Assembly: GCF_002776695.1 (NCBI RefSeq)
Contig: NZ_LFJC01000003.1
Location: 169,672 to 233,671 of the forward strand
DNA: 64,000 bases
From: Bradyrhizobium nitroreducens
Lineage (GTDB): Bacteria > Pseudomonadota > Alphaproteobacteria > Rhizobiales > Xanthobacteraceae
Direction: 5' to 3'
Part shown: positions 9,401 to 18,344 of the stretch, piece after piece
Layout: every line of letters starts with the position of its first letter
Numbering within the stretch: the stretch's first letter is position 1
Notes under the pieces: generated by a model
What the model was told of the DNA's origin: nothing
Database searches by the model: none
What the model saw: only the letters and a program-made list of their open reading frames with translations
Made by a program: the position numbers and the translations under genes

Positions 9401-9504
9401 GTCATTCCGGGGCGCGCCTCTTGGCGCGAACCCGGAATCCATCGAACTGCAGAGACGGTGGAGGAATGGATTCCGGGTTCGCGCTACGCGCGCCCCGGAA
9501 TGAC
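9401..9504. repeat. Inverted-repeat intergenic element (ATTCCGGGG family)
   Basis: A left arm at 9401-9442 beginning GTCATTCCGGGGCGCGCC is mirrored by a right arm at 9466-9504 ending GGCGCGCC-type sequence and GGAATGAC. Both arms contain an inner palindrome half CCCGGAATCC or GGATTCCGGG. The element fills most of the 258-bp gap between the monooxygenase and Nudix genes. A second member of the family is at 26510-26590. Confidence 0.85.
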
Positions 9505-9547
9505 GAAAGGAATCCCGCAATGAAGAAGAGGCTTGGCGTCGCGCAGC

Positions 9548-10297
9548 TTAGCCCAAAATATCCTTCTGCATCCTGCCGCCGTAGAAATGGAAGAAAGGCA
9601 CCGGCGCGTCGTGGCGGAGCGGGCCGGTGGCAAGGCGGGTGTCGAGCTCGTTGAGCACGTTGCGCGTCATCGGATGCAGATCGGCCAGCGGCTTGGAGCC
9701 GAGCTCGACCCAGACCAGCTCGACCAGCTCGGCATCGGCATGGATCACACCGTCGACGCGATGGGTGATCGCGGAGGCATCGGCGGTGAAGAAGCGCGTG
9801 TCGAACCGCTTGACCCGGCCCGGCGGGGTGATCGCGCGCGCGATCAGGAACAGGCTGGAGGGGTCGGGCAGCAGGCCTGCATCGGCGAACGGCTGCCACG
9901 GACCTTCGAGCTTCGCCTTGATCTCCGCCTTGCGGCCGAGGCAGAGACCGGTTTCTTCGCAGGCTTCGCGGATCGCGGCAATAGCGAGCGACTTCGCGCG
10001 CGAGGCGGGAGTCTTCGGGCTTCCCTTGGCGAGATTGGCCTCCAGCTCGGCGGTGATGGGCGCAGCACAGGGCACGCGATGGTCGGCCTTGTCGACACGT
10101 CCCCCCGGGAAGACGAACTTGCCGGGCATGAACACCACCTTGTCGTGGCGCTTGCCGACCAGCACTTTCGGAACGGCGCTGCTGCGGTCGACCAGGATCA
10201 GGGTCGCCGCGTCCTTCGGGCGGAAGTAGGGATGATGATCGGCCTCCTTCTCCTCGTGAACCCGGGCCTTCTCCACTGCCTGCGCCGTATCCGTCAT
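9548..10297 (-). CDS. Nudix hydrolase, NUDT19/CoA-pyrophosphatase-like
   Basis: The protein has 249 residues from the ATG at 10297, which has a GGTGGGG ribosome site just upstream. Nudix enzymes cleave nucleoside diphosphates linked to another group. The catalytic helix REACEETGL is intact, but the preceding Nudix-box glycines (FPGGRVDKAD) are separated from it by about 40 extra residues. Such an insertion inside the Nudix box is a feature of the NUDT19 (RP2p) coenzyme A diphosphatase group, which suggests CoA or acyl-CoA as substrate. It follows the DUF983 gene on the same strand with a 30-base gap, so the two may be co-transcribed with rnr. Confidence 0.85.
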   Translation of the reverse strand: MTDTAQAVEKARVHEEKEADHHPYFRPKDAATLILVDRSSAVPKVLVGKRHDKVVFMPGKFVFPGGRVDKADHRVPCAAPITAELEANLAKGSPKTPASRAKSLAIAAIREACEETGLCLGRKAEIKAKLEGPWQPFADAGLLPDPSSLFLIARAITPPGRVKRFDTRFFTADASAITHRVDGVIHADAELVELVWVELGSKPLADLHPMTRNVLNELDTRLATGPLRHDAPVPFFHFYGGRMQKDILG

Positions 10298-10327
10298 ATC
10301 CCCACCCAAACCGCTTTTGCTTCTTGC

Positions 10328-10768
10328 TTACACAGGCGGAATACCATCCGGAGGGCTCTCGTCAAACCCGTGCATGCGCAGAGCCCATTGCAAGCCGACC
10401 ACAGCTCCCTTGACCGGCTGCAGCAGTGCGAGCGAGGCCACGAAGGTGAACGGCAGATAGGCCGCGAAGCTGATCCAGACCGGTGTCGAATAATTGGTCT
10501 CGATCCAGAGGACCGCCGGCACCACGATGTGGCCGACGATGACGATGACGAGATAGGCGGGCAGGTCATCGGCGCGGTGCGGCGTGAAATCGAGACCGCA
10601 TTTGGCGCAATTGTCTGATGTCTTCAGGAAAGCGCGGAACAGCTTTCCCTGGCCGCAGCGCGGGCAGCGGCCGCGAAAGCCGCGCCTCATGGCGGCAAAG
10701 ACGTCGCGCTTCTCGACGAGGCCGTCCTCGCGCGTCCAGATTTTTGGAGCCGTGCTCATTGTCACCAT
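10328..10768 (-). CDS. DUF983 zinc-ribbon membrane protein
   Basis: This is a 146-residue DUF983 protein. Two CxxC pairs (CPRCGQGKLF near residue 36 and CAKCGLDF near 54) form a predicted cytosolic zinc ribbon, followed by two hydrophobic segments at about 70-90 and 100-118. The function is unknown. The start codon overlaps the rnr stop (the ATG at 10768 contains the bases before the stop at 10762), so translation is probably coupled to RNase R. This placement next to rnr suggests a link to RNA or envelope housekeeping, but that is inference. Confidence 0.88.
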   Translation of the reverse strand: MVTMSTAPKIWTREDGLVEKRDVFAAMRRGFRGRCPRCGQGKLFRAFLKTSDNCAKCGLDFTPHRADDLPAYLVIVIVGHIVVPAVLWIETNYSTPVWISFAAYLPFTFVASLALLQPVKGAVVGLQWALRMHGFDESPPDGIPPV

Positions 10769-13116
10769 GCCTTGCCCTTCTTGCCCTTACCCTTGCTCTT
10801 GTTTCCCCTGGCCTTTTTCCCTTTGCCGGATTTTTGCTTCGCCGGCTTGCGTTTTTTATCCGGGCTGCGGCCGGGATGGGCCTTGAACGAGGGGCGGCGT
10901 TGCGGGTTGGGACGCCCGCGGTCGCGCGGCGCAGTCTCGCTTGCCGACCCCAGCAGCTCGAAGCGTAGCGCGCCGGCGATGGGAGCGGCTTCGATCAGGC
11001 GGACGTCGACGACGTCGCCGAGCTGATACATGGTGCGGCTGCGCGTGCCGACCAGGGCGTGCCGGCCCTCGTCATAGTTGAAATATTCCGTGCCGAGGGA
11101 TCGGATCGGGATCAGTCCGTCGGCGCCGGTCTCGGAGAGCTTCACGAACAGGCCGGCGCGGGTGACGCCGGAGACGCGGCCCTGGAAGCTCGCGCCGATG
11201 CGATCGGCGAGGTGATGGGCGATGAGCCGGTCCACGGTCTCGCGTTCCGCCTTCATCGCGCGCCGTTCGGTCAGCGAGATGTGCGCGGCGACTTCGCTCA
11301 GGGTCTCGGGCGTCTCGCTGTCGGGCAGGGCGCCTTCGCCGAGCCCGAGCGCGCGGACCAGCGCGCGGTGCACGACGAGGTCGGCATAGCGGCGGATCGG
11401 CGAGGTGAAATGCGCGTAGCGGCGCAAATTCAGGCCGAAATGTCCGTAATTCTCGGAGGAATACTCCGCCTGGGCCTGGGCGCGCAGCACGACCTCGGAG
11501 ACCAGCGGGTAATAATCATGGCCTTCGAGCTGGGCCAGCACGCGGTTGAACAGCGTCGGACGCAGCGCGCCGGATTTGGCGAAGGGGACGTCGAGCGTCT
11601 CCAGGAACTCCGAGAGCGCGTGGACCTTCTCCAGCGTCGGCTCGTCATGCACGCGGTAGATCAGCGGGAGCGACTTCTTCTCCAGCATCTCGGCTGCCGC
11701 GACATTGGCGAGGATCATGAACTCCTCGATCAGCTTGTGCGCATCGAGGCGCTCAGGCACCACGACGCGGTCGACCGTGCCGTCGCTCTTCAGCAGGATC
11801 TTGCGCTCGGGCAGGTCGAGATTGAGCGGATCGCGCTCGTCGCGGGCGCGCTTGGCGCAGGCATAGGCGGCGTAGAGCGGCCTCAGGATCGGATCGAGCA
11901 GGGGGCCGGTGGTGTCGTCGGGCCGTCCGTCGATCGCGGCCTGTGCCTGCGCGTAGCTGAGCTTGGCGGCCGAGCGCATCAGGATGCGATGAAAACTGTG
12001 CGAGCGCTTGCGGCCGTCGGGGCCGAGCACCATGCGCACCGCGAGCGCGCCGCGCGGCTCGCCCGGCACCAGCGAGCAGAGATTGTTGGAGATGCGCTCG
12101 GGCAGCATCGGCACGACGCGATCCGGGAAATAGACCGAGTTGCCGCGATCGAGCGCGTCACGGTCGAGCGCGGTGCCCGGCCGCACGTAGAAGCTGACAT
12201 CGGCAATCGCGACGTTGACGATGAAGCCGCCTTTGTTGTTGGGATCGTTATCCGGCTGCGCGTGCACCGCGTCGTCGTGATCCTTGGCGTCGGGTGGATC
12301 GATGGTGAGAAGCGGCACGTCGCGCCAGTCCTCGCGGCCCTTCAAATTGGCTGGCTCGGCGGCTTCCGCCTCGCGCTCCGCGGCGGGGGAGAATTGCAGC
12401 GGAATCTCGTGGGCGTAGATCGCGATCAGGCTGATCGCCTTCTCCGATTTGACCGAGCCGAGCTTCTCCTTCACGCGGCCCGAGGCGAGGCCAAAGCTGC
12501 GCGTACGGACGATGTCGACGCTGACGAGATCGCCGTCCTGCGCACCCTTGGTGTCGGCAGCGGCGATGTTGAGCTCGCGGTCCGCCATCTTCTTGTCGAC
12601 GGGCACGAGCCGTCCGCCGCCTTCGGGAAGCTCGCGGAACACGCCGAGGATGCGGCTCTTGGCCTTGTCGAACACCTTGATGACGCGGCCGCGATATTGC
12701 GGCCCTTCGGCCTCGTTGGTCGGCTCGACGCGCAACAGCGCGCGGTCGCCGACGCCGGCGGCGGTGCCGGGCTTGGGCCGGCGCGGCATCTCGATGATGA
12801 TCTTGGGCGGCTCGCCGTTCTCGACCTCGTCCCATTCGGTGGGGGAGGCGATCAGCTCGCCGTCGCCGTCACGGCCGGTGATGTCGGCGACCAGGGTCGG
12901 CGGCAGCGCGTCCGGCTCGGACACCTTGTGACGTTTCTTCTTGATGGTACCGTCGTCGGCGAGCTCGCGCAGCATGCGCTTGAGCTCGACGCGATCGGCG
13001 TTCTTCAGGCCGAACTCGCGCGCAATTTCGCGGGTCCCGACCTTTCCGGGATTTGCCTTGATGAAGGCGACGATGGCTTGCCGGTCGGGAAAGCCACGGT
13101 CATTCTTGCGTTTCAC
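10762..13116 (-). CDS. rnr: Ribonuclease R (3'-5' exoribonuclease)
   Basis: This is a 784-residue RNase R, which degrades structured RNA processively. In order it has an N-terminal helix-turn-helix (about 1-60), cold-shock domains, the RNB catalytic domain with the metal site DPPDAKDHDD (273-282), an S1 domain near 640-720, and a strongly basic Lys/Gly-rich tail (about 745-784). The tail is of the kind that helps unwind RNA duplexes. The gene sits 20 bases downstream of topA on the same strand and overlaps the DUF983 gene, so topA, rnr and DUF983 probably form one transcript. Confidence 0.96.
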   Translation of the reverse strand: MKRKNDRGFPDRQAIVAFIKANPGKVGTREIAREFGLKNADRVELKRMLRELADDGTIKKKRHKVSEPDALPPTLVADITGRDGDGELIASPTEWDEVENGEPPKIIIEMPRRPKPGTAAGVGDRALLRVEPTNEAEGPQYRGRVIKVFDKAKSRILGVFRELPEGGGRLVPVDKKMADRELNIAAADTKGAQDGDLVSVDIVRTRSFGLASGRVKEKLGSVKSEKAISLIAIYAHEIPLQFSPAAEREAEAAEPANLKGREDWRDVPLLTIDPPDAKDHDDAVHAQPDNDPNNKGGFIVNVAIADVSFYVRPGTALDRDALDRGNSVYFPDRVVPMLPERISNNLCSLVPGEPRGALAVRMVLGPDGRKRSHSFHRILMRSAAKLSYAQAQAAIDGRPDDTTGPLLDPILRPLYAAYACAKRARDERDPLNLDLPERKILLKSDGTVDRVVVPERLDAHKLIEEFMILANVAAAEMLEKKSLPLIYRVHDEPTLEKVHALSEFLETLDVPFAKSGALRPTLFNRVLAQLEGHDYYPLVSEVVLRAQAQAEYSSENYGHFGLNLRRYAHFTSPIRRYADLVVHRALVRALGLGEGALPDSETPETLSEVAAHISLTERRAMKAERETVDRLIAHHLADRIGASFQGRVSGVTRAGLFVKLSETGADGLIPIRSLGTEYFNYDEGRHALVGTRSRTMYQLGDVVDVRLIEAAPIAGALRFELLGSASETAPRDRGRPNPQRRPSFKAHPGRSPDKKRKPAKQKSGKGKKARGNKSKGKGKKGKAW

Positions 13117-13136
13117 TTAACCTCTAATTCTTGATC

Positions 13137-15887
13137 TCAAGTCTTGCCGGCACTCTTCTTGGCCGGAGCCTTGGTGGCGGCGGACTTGGTCGGCGACGTC
13201 TTCGCCGTCGATGCCACGCCGGCGCGCGCCTTGCTGGTGGATTCGGATTTGGTTTTGGCCGCGGCTTTCTTCGCGGCCGGTTTCTTCGGCTTCGGTGCGG
13301 TGTCCTCGCCGTCCGCAGCCTTCTTCGCCTTGGCGGGTTTGGCCGCCTTCTTCGCCTTGGTCTTGCCGCCGCCCTTTCCGCCACCCTTGGCCGCGCGCTC
13401 GTCGATCAGCGCGATCGCCTGCGCCAGCGTGACGGTGTCCTTTTCGAACTCGGCCGGGATGGTCGCGTTGACGCCACCGGCGGTGACATAGGCGCCGTAA
13501 CGGCCGCTCTTCACGGTGACGGTGCCGAGCGTGGGATGATCGCCGATTGCCTTGCCGGGATCGGCGCCGAAGCGGCGGCTCGGGCCCTTGGCGACCTTTT
13601 CCGCGATCAGCGTGACCGCGCGGTTGAGACCGATGTCGAAGACTTCGTCGCCGCTCTCGAGGCTGGCATAGGTCTTCTCGTGCTTCACGAACGGCCCGAA
13701 GCGGCCGAGGCCGGCCGTGATCGGCTGACCGGTCTCCGGATGCTTGCCGATCTCGCGCGGCAGTGACAGCAGCTTCAATGCAAGCTCGAGCTCGACATCG
13801 CCGGGCGAGGTGCCCTTCGGGATGCCTGCGCGCTTCGGCTTCTCGCCTTCTTCGTAATCCTTGGGCTCGCCGAGCTGGATATAGGGCCCGAAGCGGCCGG
13901 CCTTGACCCAGACATCGCGCCCCGTCTCAGGATCCTGGCCGAGCGAACGGTCGGCGGTGGCTTCGCCGTCGGCGGCGAGCTGGCGGGTGTAGCGGCACTC
14001 CGGATAGTTCGAGCAGCCGACGAAGGCGCCGAACTTGCCGGCCTTCAGATTCAGCCGCCCATTGCCGCAGCTCGGGCACTGCCTGATGTCGCCGCCATCC
14101 GCGCGCGGCGGATAGATGTGCTGGCCCAGCATGTCGTCGAGCACGTCGAGGACCTGCGCGACGCGCAGGTCCTTGATCTCGTCGACGGCGCCGATGAAGC
14201 CGGTCCAGAAATCCTTCAGAACCTGCTGCCAGGAGATCTCGTTGTTGGAGATGCGGTCGAGCTGCTCTTCCAGATTGGCGGTGAAGTCGTATTCGACGTA
14301 GCGGCTGAAGAAACTTTCGAGGAACGCAACCACGACGCGGCCCTTGTCCTCGCCGTGCAGGCGCTTCTTCTCCAGCTTGACGTAGCCGCGGTCCTTGAGG
14401 ACCTGGAGGATCGAGGCATAGGTCGAGGGCCGGCCGATGCCGAGCTCTTCCATGCGCTTGACCAGCGAAGCCTCGGAGAAGCGGGGCGGCGGCTCGGTGA
14501 AATGCTGCGTGACAGACAGCGATTGCCGCTTCAGCGCGTCGTTCGGGCTCATCGCGGGCAGGCGGCGGGAGTCCTCGTCCTCCTCGTCGTCGCGGCCTTC
14601 CTGATAGAGCGCGAGGAAGCCGTCGAACTTGACGACCTGGCCGGTGGCGCGCAGCTCCAGCGTGCGACCGCCCGCCTTCGCGGTGATGTCGACGGTGGTG
14701 CGCTCCAGCTCGGCCGATTCCATCTGGCTGGCGATGGTGCGCTTCCAGATCAGCTCGTAGAGCCGGGCCTGATCGGCATCGAGCTTGCGGCTCATGCTGT
14801 CGGGGCGGCGGGACATGTCGGTCGGGCGGATCGCTTCGTGCGCTTCCTGGGCGTTCTTGGCCTTGGCCTGGTACTGGCGCGGGGCCTCCGGCACATAGGC
14901 GTTGCCGTAATCCTCGCCGATCACCTTGCGCGCCTGGGTGATCGCCTCCGGGGCGATCTGCACGCCGTCGGTACGCATATAAGTAATGAGTCCCGTGGTC
15001 TCGCCGCCGATGTCGATGCCCTCATAGAGGCGCTGGGCGATGCGCATGGTGTGCGCCGGCGCAAAGCCGTATTTGCGGCTGGCTTCCTGCTGCAGCGTCG
15101 AGGTGGTGAAGGGGGCCTGCGGATTGCGCCGGGCCGGTTTCGCGTCCACCGCGGTGACCGCATAGGCAGCCGCTTCCAGCGCCTTCTTGAAGTCGTCGGC
15201 TTCCGCGCCGGTTCCAATATCGAGGCGCTGGATCTTCTTGCCGTCGGCGCCGACGAGGCGGGCCTCGAACGCATCGCCGCGCGGGGTCAGCAGGGTCGCG
15301 ATCAGCGACCAATATTCCCGCGGCACGAATTTCTCGATCTCCAGCTCGCGGTCGCAGACAAGGCGCAGTGCCACCGACTGCACGCGGCCGGCCGAGCGGG
15401 CACCGGGCAGCTTGCGCCACAGCACGGGGGAGAGGGTGAAGCCGACGAGGTAGTCCAGCGCGCGGCGCGCCATATAGGCGTCGACCAGCGCGCCGTCGAT
15501 CTGGCGCGGATGCTTCATCGCGTCCGTGACGGCCTGCTTGGTGATGGCGTTGAACACCACGCGCTCGATCTTCTGATCCTTCAGCGCGCGCTTCTCCTTC
15601 ATGACCTCCAGCACGTGCCAGGAGATGGCCTCGCCCTCACGATCAGGGTCGGTCGCCAGAATCAGGCGGTCGGCACCCTTCAGGGACTTGGCGATGTCGT
15701 TGAGCCGGCCGGCCGCCTTGGGGTCGACCTCCCAGATCATCTTGAAATTGCTGTCGGGATCGACGGAGCCGTTCTTCGCAGGCAAGTCCCGGACATGGCC
15801 GAACGAGGCCAGAACCTCATAGGACGAGCCCAAATATTTGTTGATCGTCTTGGCTTTCGCCGGCGACTCCACAATGACGATATTCAT
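13137..15887 (-). CDS. topA: DNA topoisomerase I (type IA)
   Basis: The enzyme relaxes negative supercoils. From the ATG at 15887 (MNIVIVESPAKAKT, the family's usual first residues) it has 916 residues. The frame is open 165 bases further upstream but that extension has no homology. The Toprim motif DPDREGEAI is at 80-88, the nucleophile Y303 sits in ITYMRTDG, and a four-cysteine zinc ribbon (CPSCG and CSNYPEC) occupies about 600-630. Several C-terminal topoisomerase repeats follow, then an 85-residue Lys/Ala/Pro-rich tail typical of Bradyrhizobiaceae and likely to bind DNA. Confidence 0.96.
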   Translation of the reverse strand: MNIVIVESPAKAKTINKYLGSSYEVLASFGHVRDLPAKNGSVDPDSNFKMIWEVDPKAAGRLNDIAKSLKGADRLILATDPDREGEAISWHVLEVMKEKRALKDQKIERVVFNAITKQAVTDAMKHPRQIDGALVDAYMARRALDYLVGFTLSPVLWRKLPGARSAGRVQSVALRLVCDRELEIEKFVPREYWSLIATLLTPRGDAFEARLVGADGKKIQRLDIGTGAEADDFKKALEAAAYAVTAVDAKPARRNPQAPFTTSTLQQEASRKYGFAPAHTMRIAQRLYEGIDIGGETTGLITYMRTDGVQIAPEAITQARKVIGEDYGNAYVPEAPRQYQAKAKNAQEAHEAIRPTDMSRRPDSMSRKLDADQARLYELIWKRTIASQMESAELERTTVDITAKAGGRTLELRATGQVVKFDGFLALYQEGRDDEEDEDSRRLPAMSPNDALKRQSLSVTQHFTEPPPRFSEASLVKRMEELGIGRPSTYASILQVLKDRGYVKLEKKRLHGEDKGRVVVAFLESFFSRYVEYDFTANLEEQLDRISNNEISWQQVLKDFWTGFIGAVDEIKDLRVAQVLDVLDDMLGQHIYPPRADGGDIRQCPSCGNGRLNLKAGKFGAFVGCSNYPECRYTRQLAADGEATADRSLGQDPETGRDVWVKAGRFGPYIQLGEPKDYEEGEKPKRAGIPKGTSPGDVELELALKLLSLPREIGKHPETGQPITAGLGRFGPFVKHEKTYASLESGDEVFDIGLNRAVTLIAEKVAKGPSRRFGADPGKAIGDHPTLGTVTVKSGRYGAYVTAGGVNATIPAEFEKDTVTLAQAIALIDERAAKGGGKGGGKTKAKKAAKPAKAKKAADGEDTAPKPKKPAAKKAAAKTKSESTSKARAGVASTAKTSPTKSAATKAPAKKSAGKT

Positions 15888-16114
15888 GTAGTTCCAGTAA
15901 CTTACGGGAAAATTGGGGGCCGAAAACGAAAGGACTCGGGTCGGCCGTTTCGCCCCGAACATGGGTGGTGAGACCTCCGCTGTCAAATCGAGGGGTGTTG
16001 AAGCCCTCCCAAATGGGAAAAGTTTCATATCGAGAAAGTTGCAAAATACCACCTTGGAGTTGCGGCCGATGTCGGCGTAATGTTTCCGCGGGGCATGGAT
16101 TCGGGTGGGGTCTG

Positions 16115-16354
16115 GTGACTAGGCCGGGAAAGAAACGGGCGCGCGCCGCATCAGGCGTGCCGGGAGGCTCACGTCACGAGGAACCGGGGGAGGGGGGCGC
16201 GGACGAGGCCGTCGCCTTCATCGCCGAGCAGGTCGGTGCGTTGCGCAAGCTCGCCGAGCGTCACAAGCTCGATGTCCTGCATTATCTCCTGGGCATGACC
16301 AAGCTGGAAGCCGACGAGCATTTGCGGCTGCGGACCAAGCGCAAGCTGTCGTGA
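16115..16354 (+). CDS. Small conserved hypothetical protein (79 aa)
   Basis: I start this small protein at the GTG at 16115 (VTRPGKKRARAA); a longer open frame extends to 15965 but its extra residues look like non-coding sequence. The first 30 residues are basic and probably disordered. The last 45 form an amphipathic helix with alternating charges (EAVAFIAEQVGALRKLAERH, then HYLLGMTKLEADEH). It is divergent from topA. No function can be assigned. Confidence 0.55.
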   Translation: MTRPGKKRARAASGVPGGSRHEEPGEGGADEAVAFIAEQVGALRKLAERHKLDVLHYLLGMTKLEADEHLRLRTKRKLS

Positions 16355-16408
16355 CGGACTCGGTAGAATACGGGTGAACCGTCAGGACGCAGGCGCGACC
16401 AAGCCTAC

Positions 16409-16753
16409 GTGAAGAATGCATCCAATCCCCCGAGCCTCGCGGACAGGCTCCGCAATGATGTTCGGGGTTTTGTGATCATGGTGACATTGGTCGGAGGATT
16501 GACTCTATGGTTCGCGACGATCGGCTTGACCGATAGGGTCGTCTATCGCGGTGTCGATCAATCCTGGTTCGATCCTGGTCTTGTTCATCTCAAGACGGAC
16601 CCTGCCGGTCTTTATGCGATCGAGCGGAATGCGGACTTTGCCGCCATGAAGGTCGGCTGTGTCTACGATTTGAACTACGATGGGGAGTTTGGCCGGCGAC
16701 GAGGCTCGAATCGCCTGAAGGCCGTGCGCAGGGCGACCTTGGTCAGATGCTAG
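16409..16753 (+). CDS. Hypothetical single-span membrane protein
   Basis: This is a 114-residue protein with one clear hydrophobic segment at about residues 20-40 (GFVIMVTLVGGLTLWFATIG) and a polar C-terminal domain of about 70 residues. The C-terminal part has one cysteine in GCVYDLNYDG and ends in a basic stretch. I do not recognise a family. It follows the 79-aa gene after a 54-base gap in the same direction, so the two may be co-transcribed. The end lies close to the convergent HxlR gene. Confidence 0.45.
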   Translation: MKNASNPPSLADRLRNDVRGFVIMVTLVGGLTLWFATIGLTDRVVYRGVDQSWFDPGLVHLKTDPAGLYAIERNADFAAMKVGCVYDLNYDGEFGRRRGSNRLKAVRRATLVRC

Positions 16754-16802
16754 CTGGCAGCCCTGCGACCCTCGACGGTGTGCGAAAAACTCGCCGGCAG
16801 GA

Positions 16803-17267
16803 TCATGCCGATCGTCGTCGCGCGGACCGGGGTTTCAGCGTGGTGTCGGCCGGCGTGAGCAGCCGCCCATCCTCCGCGCGCATTTCCAGCTTCTTCACTG
16901 GGCGGCCTTTTTCTCGATCCACCAAGATCGTTGCGATCTCCTCGGGGCGGTCGTCGAACTCCTCGCTCCATTGCCGCAGCGCCACCAGGATCGGGAAGGT
17001 GCCGCGGCCCTTCGGTGTCAGCACATATTCCTGATAGGCGCTGCCGTCGGAGGCGGGCGCGGTCGCCAGGATGCCGCGGTCGACCAGTGCGCGCAGCCGC
17101 GCCGACAGGATGTTCTTCGCCATGCCGAGCTTGTTCTGAAACTCGCCGAAGCGGCGCAGCCCAAACAGCGCCTCGCGGATGATCAGCAGCGACCACCAGT
17201 CGCCGAGCGCGTCCAGCGACCTCGCGATCGGGCAGGCATCGCCCTCGAAGCTCGTTCGTTTCACCAT
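16803..17267 (-). CDS. HxlR-family transcriptional regulator
   Basis: This winged-helix regulator has about 154 residues from the ATG at 17267; an in-frame ATG at 17282 is an alternative. The HxlR features are present: a cysteine in DACPIARSLDALG near the N-terminus, LGDWWSLLIIREAL, then RFGEFQNKLGMAKNILSARL as the recognition helix. HxlR proteins often respond to electrophiles through that cysteine. It is divergent from the SDR gene at 17391, and a long palindrome lies between the two. The simplest reading is that it controls both itself and the SDR. Confidence 0.88.
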   Translation of the reverse strand: MVKRTSFEGDACPIARSLDALGDWWSLLIIREALFGLRRFGEFQNKLGMAKNILSARLRALVDRGILATAPASDGSAYQEYVLTPKGRGTFPILVALRQWSEEFDDRPEEIATILVDREKGRPVKKLEMRAEDGRLLTPADTTLKPRSARRRSA

Positions 17268-17323
17268 CGTCGTCTGTCCCATTCGCGTTCGCACGATTGC
17301 CGGGCCGATCACGCGCTTGTGTG

Positions 17324-17376
17324 GTTGCATCATAAAACCAAATGCCCTAGATGGCAATCTAGTTTCATAATGCAAC
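17324..17376. promoter_or_regulatory. 53-bp imperfect palindrome, probable HxlR operator
   Basis: The segment begins GTTGCATCATAAAAC and ends GTTTCATAATGCAAC, so the outer arms are inverted copies with two differences. An inner pair, TGCC and GGCA, is also symmetric. It sits in the 123-bp divergent gap between the HxlR and SDR genes, ending 14 bases before the SDR GTG, where a repressor would block the promoter or its early transcript. This is seen directly; the binding protein is inferred from position. Confidence 0.7.
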
Positions 17377-17390
17377 TACTGGAGGCGAGC

Positions 17391-18170
17391 GTGAGACTGA
17401 CAAACAAGACGGCCCTGATCACCGGCGGCAACAGCGGCATCGGGCTTGCGACGGCAAAGCTGTTCGTGGCGGAGGGCGCCAGGGTGGTGATCACCGGGCG
17501 CAACAAGGAGACGCTGGCGGCGGCGGCCAAAGAGCTGGGGCCGAATGCGCTCGCGCTCGTCGCCGATGTGACCGACATCGCAGCGACGGAAGCCGCGATC
17601 AGGCAGGGCGCCGAAAAGTTCGGCAAGTTCGACATCGTGTTCGCCAATGCCGGCATTCCCGGCGCCGGAGGCACGCCGCTCGGTTCGGCGAAGCTGGAGG
17701 TGTTCGAGAAGGTCATCAGCACCAACCTGACCGGCGTATTCTTCACGGTGCAGTCGGCGCTGCCTTACCTCAACGACAACGCTTCGATCATCCTCAACGG
17801 CTCGGTGATCTCCGTGCTCGGGATTCCCGGCTACTCCGCTTACGGCGCGGCGAAAGCCGGCGTGCGGGCGATGGCGCGGATCATGGCCTCGGAGTTGTCG
17901 CCGCGCGGCATCCGCGTCAACGTGGTTGCGCCCGGCGCAATCCGCACGCCGATCTGGGGCGCGGCGATCGCAACGCCGGAAGCGGAGAAGGCGTTCGAGA
18001 AGCGGATCGGGTTGTCCACGCCTCTCGGGCGTATTGGTGAACCGGATCACGTCTCCAAGACTGTGCTGTTCCTCGCCTCCGACGATGCCGCGCATATCCA
18101 GGGCCAGGAGATCTTCGTCGATGGCGGCGCAGTTGCCGCTCCGGCCGGCGCGCCGATCTATTGCGGTTGA
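17391..18170 (+). CDS. SDR-family oxidoreductase, HxlR-controlled
   Basis: This is a 259-residue short-chain dehydrogenase starting at GTG 17391, chosen because GGAGG lies about six bases upstream; an ATG at 17370 is in frame but has no ribosome site. The cofactor motif TGGNSGIG is at 11-18 and NAG near 87-89. The catalytic residues are S138, Y151 and K155 (YGAAK). An Arg after strand 2 (TGRNKE) suggests NADPH. It looks like a stress-induced quinone or aldehyde reductase because of its divergent HxlR partner, but the substrate is unknown. Confidence 0.88.
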   Translation: MRLTNKTALITGGNSGIGLATAKLFVAEGARVVITGRNKETLAAAAKELGPNALALVADVTDIAATEAAIRQGAEKFGKFDIVFANAGIPGAGGTPLGSAKLEVFEKVISTNLTGVFFTVQSALPYLNDNASIILNGSVISVLGIPGYSAYGAAKAGVRAMARIMASELSPRGIRVNVVAPGAIRTPIWGAAIATPEAEKAFEKRIGLSTPLGRIGEPDHVSKTVLFLASDDAAHIQGQEIFVDGGAVAAPAGAPIYCG

Positions 18171-18191
18171 TCGATTCAAACAAAATTGAAT

Positions 18192-18225
18192 CCATCCGGC
18201 GCCACACGCAGGTTGCGCCGGATGG
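18192..18225 (+). terminator. Hairpin after the SDR gene, possible terminator
   Basis: The arms CCATCCGGCGC (18192-18202) and GCGCCGGATGG (18215-18225) are perfectly complementary over 11 bp with a 12-base loop. It lies 22 bases after the SDR stop. There is no strong T run after it, so termination could be weak or Rho-assisted. Confidence 0.5.
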
Positions 18226-18344
18226 TTCCCTCGTCTTGCGAGGCGTATTTTCTGAACCTTTGCGTGAAGCGTTGAACCTTCGCTTGCGCTGCAAAGACAT
18301 TTTTACGGGCAGGGGTCACGAGACTCATTTTCAGGGAGCCCGCG

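Noticed and set aside
11059..13134. A 691-codon open frame on the plus strand antisense to rnr
   Set aside because: High-GC third-position bias in rnr opens the opposite strand; the translation is His/Arg/Asp-rich and has no domain. The same applies to long antisense frames over topA (14118-15971), pyrC (24123-25649), the protease-nuclease gene (31825-33915), the porin (44124-45941) and fliI-flgF (49578-52223).
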